Shown: one piece after another, positions 4,990 to 7,409 of the stretch
Layout: each line of letters starts with the position of its first letter
How positions within the stretch are numbered: position 1 is the stretch's first letter
Source: HGM12587 sp045128635
GTDB taxonomy: Bacteria > Bacillota > Clostridia > Lachnospirales > Lachnospiraceae
Assembly: GCA_045128635.1 (NCBI GenBank)
Contig: JBGVRS010000109.1
Coordinates: 1 to 7,409 of the forward strand
Length of the DNA stretch: 7,409 nt
Direction: 5' to 3'
Position numbers and translations under genes: made by a program
The notes under the pieces: generated by a model
Seen by the model: only the letters and a program-made list of their open reading frames with translations
Database searches by the model: none
What the model was told of the DNA's origin: nothing

Positions 4990-7349
4990 CGAAATAATCG
5001 AGAATTCTCGATTATCTCATGGATATTTGTGTTATAGAGCTTATAAAGGCTCGTATCCTTTCCAATCTGGTTATCGAACGGAATAACCACATTACCACAC
5101 TTGAGAAGTCCCATACCGGACTGGCTGTTGGTTACGAAGCGGAGCTGTGCATCCGACACTCCGATTACTTCTGCCATCTTGGAGCTGTCTGTATTCGCCT
5201 GTTTAAGAAGTGCCACAAACTCACTGTTTGCCAGCATTGTAGTTGCAGTGTAGTTCTGGAGAAGATCCACGACATTCTGCGTGATGCCTGTGCAAAGACC
5301 GCCCTGTTTTCTTACTTTCTTCCAAAGCTGCTGTAAATACTTCGCTGAATACTCGGAATTAAGCAAGACATGGAACTCGTCAATATAGAGCCAAGTTGCC
5401 TTACCCCTCTTTCCATTCTCCACAATTCTCTGCTGGATGGACTCCATCATAACAAGCATTGTGATAGGACTAAGCTCTGTTCCAAGGTCTCTGATACCAT
5501 ATACAACAAATCTGTTATCCACATCCACATTTGTCTGATGATTGAAAATGTTAAGTGAACCATTTACAAAAAGCTCAAGTGATAAGGCAATCTCCTTTGC
5601 CTCTTCCTCCGGCTGTGCCATAAGAATATCATAAAAATCACTCATAACCGGAATATACTTCTCCCTGCTTCTTGCAATGTCGATATACATTTTTCTTACA
5701 CATCGGTCAATGATAGATTTCTGACGGGAGTTAAGACCGTCTCCGATACACTGCTCACAAAGACCAAGCATGAACTCACCTTTTTCTCTTACCCAGCCCT
5801 TTGTATCATTCTGATCGAGATTCCATACATCCATGGCAAGAGGATTCACGTAGTTGTCCGTGTAAGTGGACATATTGATGACCGTGCCGCCATAGGTTGT
5901 CGCAATATCGAAGTATTCGTTCATTGGGTCTATAATTATGATTTCATCATCGGTAGAAAGAAATACCTGACCCATCGCAGCCTTACAGAAGAAGGATTTA
6001 CCGGAACCCGGTACACCGAATACAAATCCATTTCCGTTAATCAGCTTTTTACGATTACCGATATTGATATTCTTGCTTACTTGATTGATGCCATAATAAA
6101 CACCACCCTCATCATTCAGCTCCTGCACATTAAATGGCATAAGCACCGCAAGGGACTGTGTGAGCATGGTTCTCATGGTTTCCACCTGTCTTACACCAAT
6201 CGGAAGTGCTGTATTGAGTGCTTCCCTCTGTTTCAGATAATGCACATCAATGGTACAGCTGTTTCTCTTTCCAATGGTTTCAACGGTTTCCGTGATACTC
6301 TCAAGCTCTTTCTTGGAATCCGCCATAAGAATGATAGTCACACCCACATAGAACAGGCACTGGTCATTCTCACGGACATCATCCATGATTGCTTCAATTT
6401 CCTTTTTCTCCGTTCTCTTTGCATAAGAGATTTCAGAAGAAAAGTCATTGTTCTTGTTGCGGACTCTCTGCTGTTTGATAATGTCAGATTCAATACCGAG
6501 GTATTTCTTCTGTAATGTCTTGGTTGTCAAATCCTTTGGCACAGGTACTACATCAATACTTGTAATGGAGTGAACAGGTAATGAAGTAATCTCATTCAAA
6601 AACCTGTCTGATAAGCTGCTTGGATACTTCTTGATAAAAAGTGCCTTACAGAACTTGCTCTCATCCTCAAAGCTGTCCGGGAAGAACTTAATCATCCCAT
6701 TGCAGAGATCATTCTTAAAGTCAGCTCCCACCTTCTTTGCCTGCTTAATATCAAAGTCAAAATCTTCCTCATTTCCTAAATGGTAAAAATCATGGAGAAT
6801 CTTAAGTCTCTGATTACCGGTAAGAGGAACAATCTCTGTTCCAAGTTCATTAAATGCCTTGTGAATGGTGGCTTCCAAAGTGGCAAACTGTGCCTTTGCC
6901 TCTTCAAAGTTCTTACGCTCAATGGTAAGGGTAAGATATCTTTCCTGTTCAATCCCTTGTCTTCCATCCAGAATCTTTTCCTCAATGATGTCGTTGTATG
7001 CCTGACGGTACTCGTCAAAGCCGTCACCCTTCTTGGGGAACATGACCTTTTCCCGAAGCTCTGTCATATTCTTATTCTTGTTATTGACCGTAATCTTGTA
7101 ATTACAGTCAAGCGAATTGAGGAACTTGCAGTATCTCTCAAAGATATCTATCTGCTCATCCTCATTGGTAGTAGTGTAATTGATATCCTGAAACAGATAA
7201 CATTTACTGTAACGGTTCCTTGCCACTTCGAAGATACCATTTTCCGCTACTGCCATAATCTCAATTGTTTCCTGTATGGATTTAGGGGATTTGTAAAGTG
7301 GTTCACTTGCTTTTTTCAGTTCCTTAAATCCATCTGTAAATAAACCCAT
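4971..7349 (-). CDS. virB4: VirB4/TraE-type conjugation ATPase, C-terminus replaced by RIT sequence
   Basis: A 792-aa cytoplasmic-side ATPase that powers the type IV secretion system of the ICE. ATG 7349 is chosen because AAGGAGG (7358-7364) lies 8 nt upstream; a longer frame from 7388 has no such site. Residues about 1-400 are the VirB4/TrbE N-terminal region. Walker A GVPGSGKS is at about 445-452, IIIIDPMNEY at about 470-479, Walker B LYIDE at about 654-658, and the TGITQN motif at about 686-691. The conserved C-terminal LYKLYNTNIHE ends at about 778, where family similarity appears to stop. The last 14 residues (IIENSRLFRLSKPK) and the stop come from the RIT junction and terminal repeat; the original tail KIAEQKEKEKSTE lies at 1503-1549. 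The catalytic core is untouched, so the enzyme is probably functional. It is coupled to the upstream gene, whose stop overlaps the ribosome binding site. Confidence 0.93.
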   Translation of the reverse strand: MGLFTDGFKELKKASEPLYKSPKSIQETIEIMAVAENGIFEVARNRYSKCYLFQDINYTTTNEDEQIDIFERYCKFLNSLDCNYKITVNNKNKNMTELREKVMFPKKGDGFDEYRQAYNDIIEEKILDGRQGIEQERYLTLTIERKNFEEAKAQFATLEATIHKAFNELGTEIVPLTGNQRLKILHDFYHLGNEEDFDFDIKQAKKVGADFKNDLCNGMIKFFPDSFEDESKFCKALFIKKYPSSLSDRFLNEITSLPVHSITSIDVVPVPKDLTTKTLQKKYLGIESDIIKQQRVRNKNNDFSSEISYAKRTEKKEIEAIMDDVRENDQCLFYVGVTIILMADSKKELESITETVETIGKRNSCTIDVHYLKQREALNTALPIGVRQVETMRTMLTQSLAVLMPFNVQELNDEGGVYYGINQVSKNINIGNRKKLINGNGFVFGVPGSGKSFFCKAAMGQVFLSTDDEIIIIDPMNEYFDIATTYGGTVINMSTYTDNYVNPLAMDVWNLDQNDTKGWVREKGEFMLGLCEQCIGDGLNSRQKSIIDRCVRKMYIDIARSREKYIPVMSDFYDILMAQPEEEAKEIALSLELFVNGSLNIFNHQTNVDVDNRFVVYGIRDLGTELSPITMLVMMESIQQRIVENGKRGKATWLYIDEFHVLLNSEYSAKYLQQLWKKVRKQGGLCTGITQNVVDLLQNYTATTMLANSEFVALLKQANTDSSKMAEVIGVSDAQLRFVTNSQSGMGLLKCGNVVIPFDNQIGKDTSLYKLYNTNIHEIIENSRLFRLSKPK
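4994..5015. repeat. Perfect 22-bp palindrome at the right RIT junction
   Basis: ATAATCGAGAA followed by its exact reverse complement TTCTCGATTAT, with the centre between 5004 and 5005. It sits between the outer right octamer and the TCTCAT repeat at 5015-5020 and has no counterpart at the left end. It is translated as part of the altered VirB4 tail. It may belong to the element or have been carried from a previous insertion site. Confidence 0.8.
5015..5020 (+). repeat. Right copy of the candidate 6-bp target repeat (TCTCAT)
   Basis: This copy matches 1544-1549. On the minus strand it reads ATGAGA within the VirB4 codons for His-Glu, and joining here to the left flank keeps the frame. It is a candidate right limit of the insertion, although 26 bp of unmatched sequence lie between it and the right terminal repeat. 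Confidence 0.5.
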
Positions 7350-7362
7350 TTGTTTGTCCTCC

Positions 7363-7409
7363 TTATTTCTGAGGCACCGCCGGAGCAATCCGGCTGATGC
7401 CTAAATCAC
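7363..7409 (-). CDS. C-terminal end of the gene upstream of virB4 (unidentified)
   Basis: On the minus strand one frame is open from the window edge and reads DLGISRIAPAVPQK before TAA (7363-7365). The stop overlaps the virB4 Shine-Dalgarno, a common arrangement of coupled transfer genes. In related elements a small PrgI-like membrane protein often precedes VirB4, but 14 residues are too few to identify it. A GCCGGA-TTGC-TCCGGC inverted repeat falls inside these codons and lacks a U-tract, so it is not read as a terminator. Confidence 0.45.
   Translation of the reverse strand, partial: DLGISRIAPAVPQK

Larger units (their letters stand above)
1550..5014 (+). mobile_element. RIT (recombinase-in-trio) element inserted in the 3' end of virB4
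   Basis: Three overlapping co-directional tyrosine recombinase genes (410, about 322 and about 345 aa) fill an element bounded by imperfect terminal inverted repeats with repeated ATCCAAAC octamers. This is the defining organisation of RIT elements: ritA, ritB and ritC, three different tyrosine recombinases with overlapping ends and terminal inverted repeats. No cargo gene is present. The left boundary, just after TCTCAT 1544-1549, is well placed. The right boundary is either just after the terminal repeat (about 4989) or, if TCTCAT at 5015-5020 is the matching repeat, at 5014. The element is complete with no visible frameshifts, so it may be active. Confidence 0.85.

Noticed and set aside
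5019..7343. Several plus-strand open frames opposite virB4 (for example 5019-5336, 6081-6515, 6780-7343)
   Set aside because: They are antisense shadows of a well-supported long coding region and have no ribosome binding sites or recognisable domains.
7350..7388. Longer VirB4 start at 7388
   Set aside because: It would overlap the upstream frame and translate through a strong AAGGAGG; the ATG at 7349 has ideal spacing and a typical MGLFTDGFKELKK start.
7378..7406. GCCGGA-TTGC-TCCGGC hairpin as a terminator before virB4
   Set aside because: There is no T-tract after it, and it lies within the apparent last codons of the upstream gene.

Overview
The window looks like part of an integrative conjugative element (ICE) of the Tn1549/CTn type from a low-GC Clostridia host, probably Lachnospiraceae or a relative. 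The grounds are a VirB4-type conjugation ATPase with the sequence style of those elements, strong AGGAGG-type ribosome binding sites, TTG starts, low GC and a Tn1549-like start of a transfer gene at the left edge. Family assignments come from recognising motifs, not from database searches.

Layout. The minus-strand transfer operon enters from the right with the last codons of an unidentified gene (7363-7409), then a nearly full-length VirB4 ATPase gene (4971-7349). Its 3' end is interrupted by a plus-strand mobile element of about 3.46 kb (about 1550-5014) carrying three overlapping tyrosine recombinase genes. This is a 'recombinase in trio' (RIT) element, ritA-ritB-ritC. Beyond its left end lie the displaced last codons of VirB4 (1503-1549). 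Next is a separately controlled cargo gene with its own promoter and terminator (CDS 296-1279, DUF4885-like), and then the first 34 codons of another transfer gene running off the left edge (1-104).

Main observations. (1) Each RIT end carries three copies of the octamer ATCCAAAC/GTTTGGAT with the same geometry in mirror image (9-bp and 44-bp gaps). (2) The insertion can be reconstructed: a 6-bp direct repeat TCTCAT flanks the element, and joining the flanks at it restores an in-frame VirB4 C-terminus ending IHE-KIAEQKEKEKSTE. The element now supplies a different tail and the stop codon, so VirB4 remains almost exactly its original length. (3) The right junction has about 26 bp absent from the left one, including most of a perfect 22-bp palindrome. 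(4) ritA appears to have an extended -10 promoter. An 11-bp inverted repeat would hide its ribosome binding site and start codon only in transcripts that enter from outside, resembling the read-through protection of IS10 and IS50.

How the genes fit together. VirB4 would power the ICE's type IV secretion system. The left-edge gene is probably the next transfer gene. The RIT trio and the DUF4885-like gene are passengers that now separate these two transfer genes, with a terminator between them that could be polar on the downstream gene.
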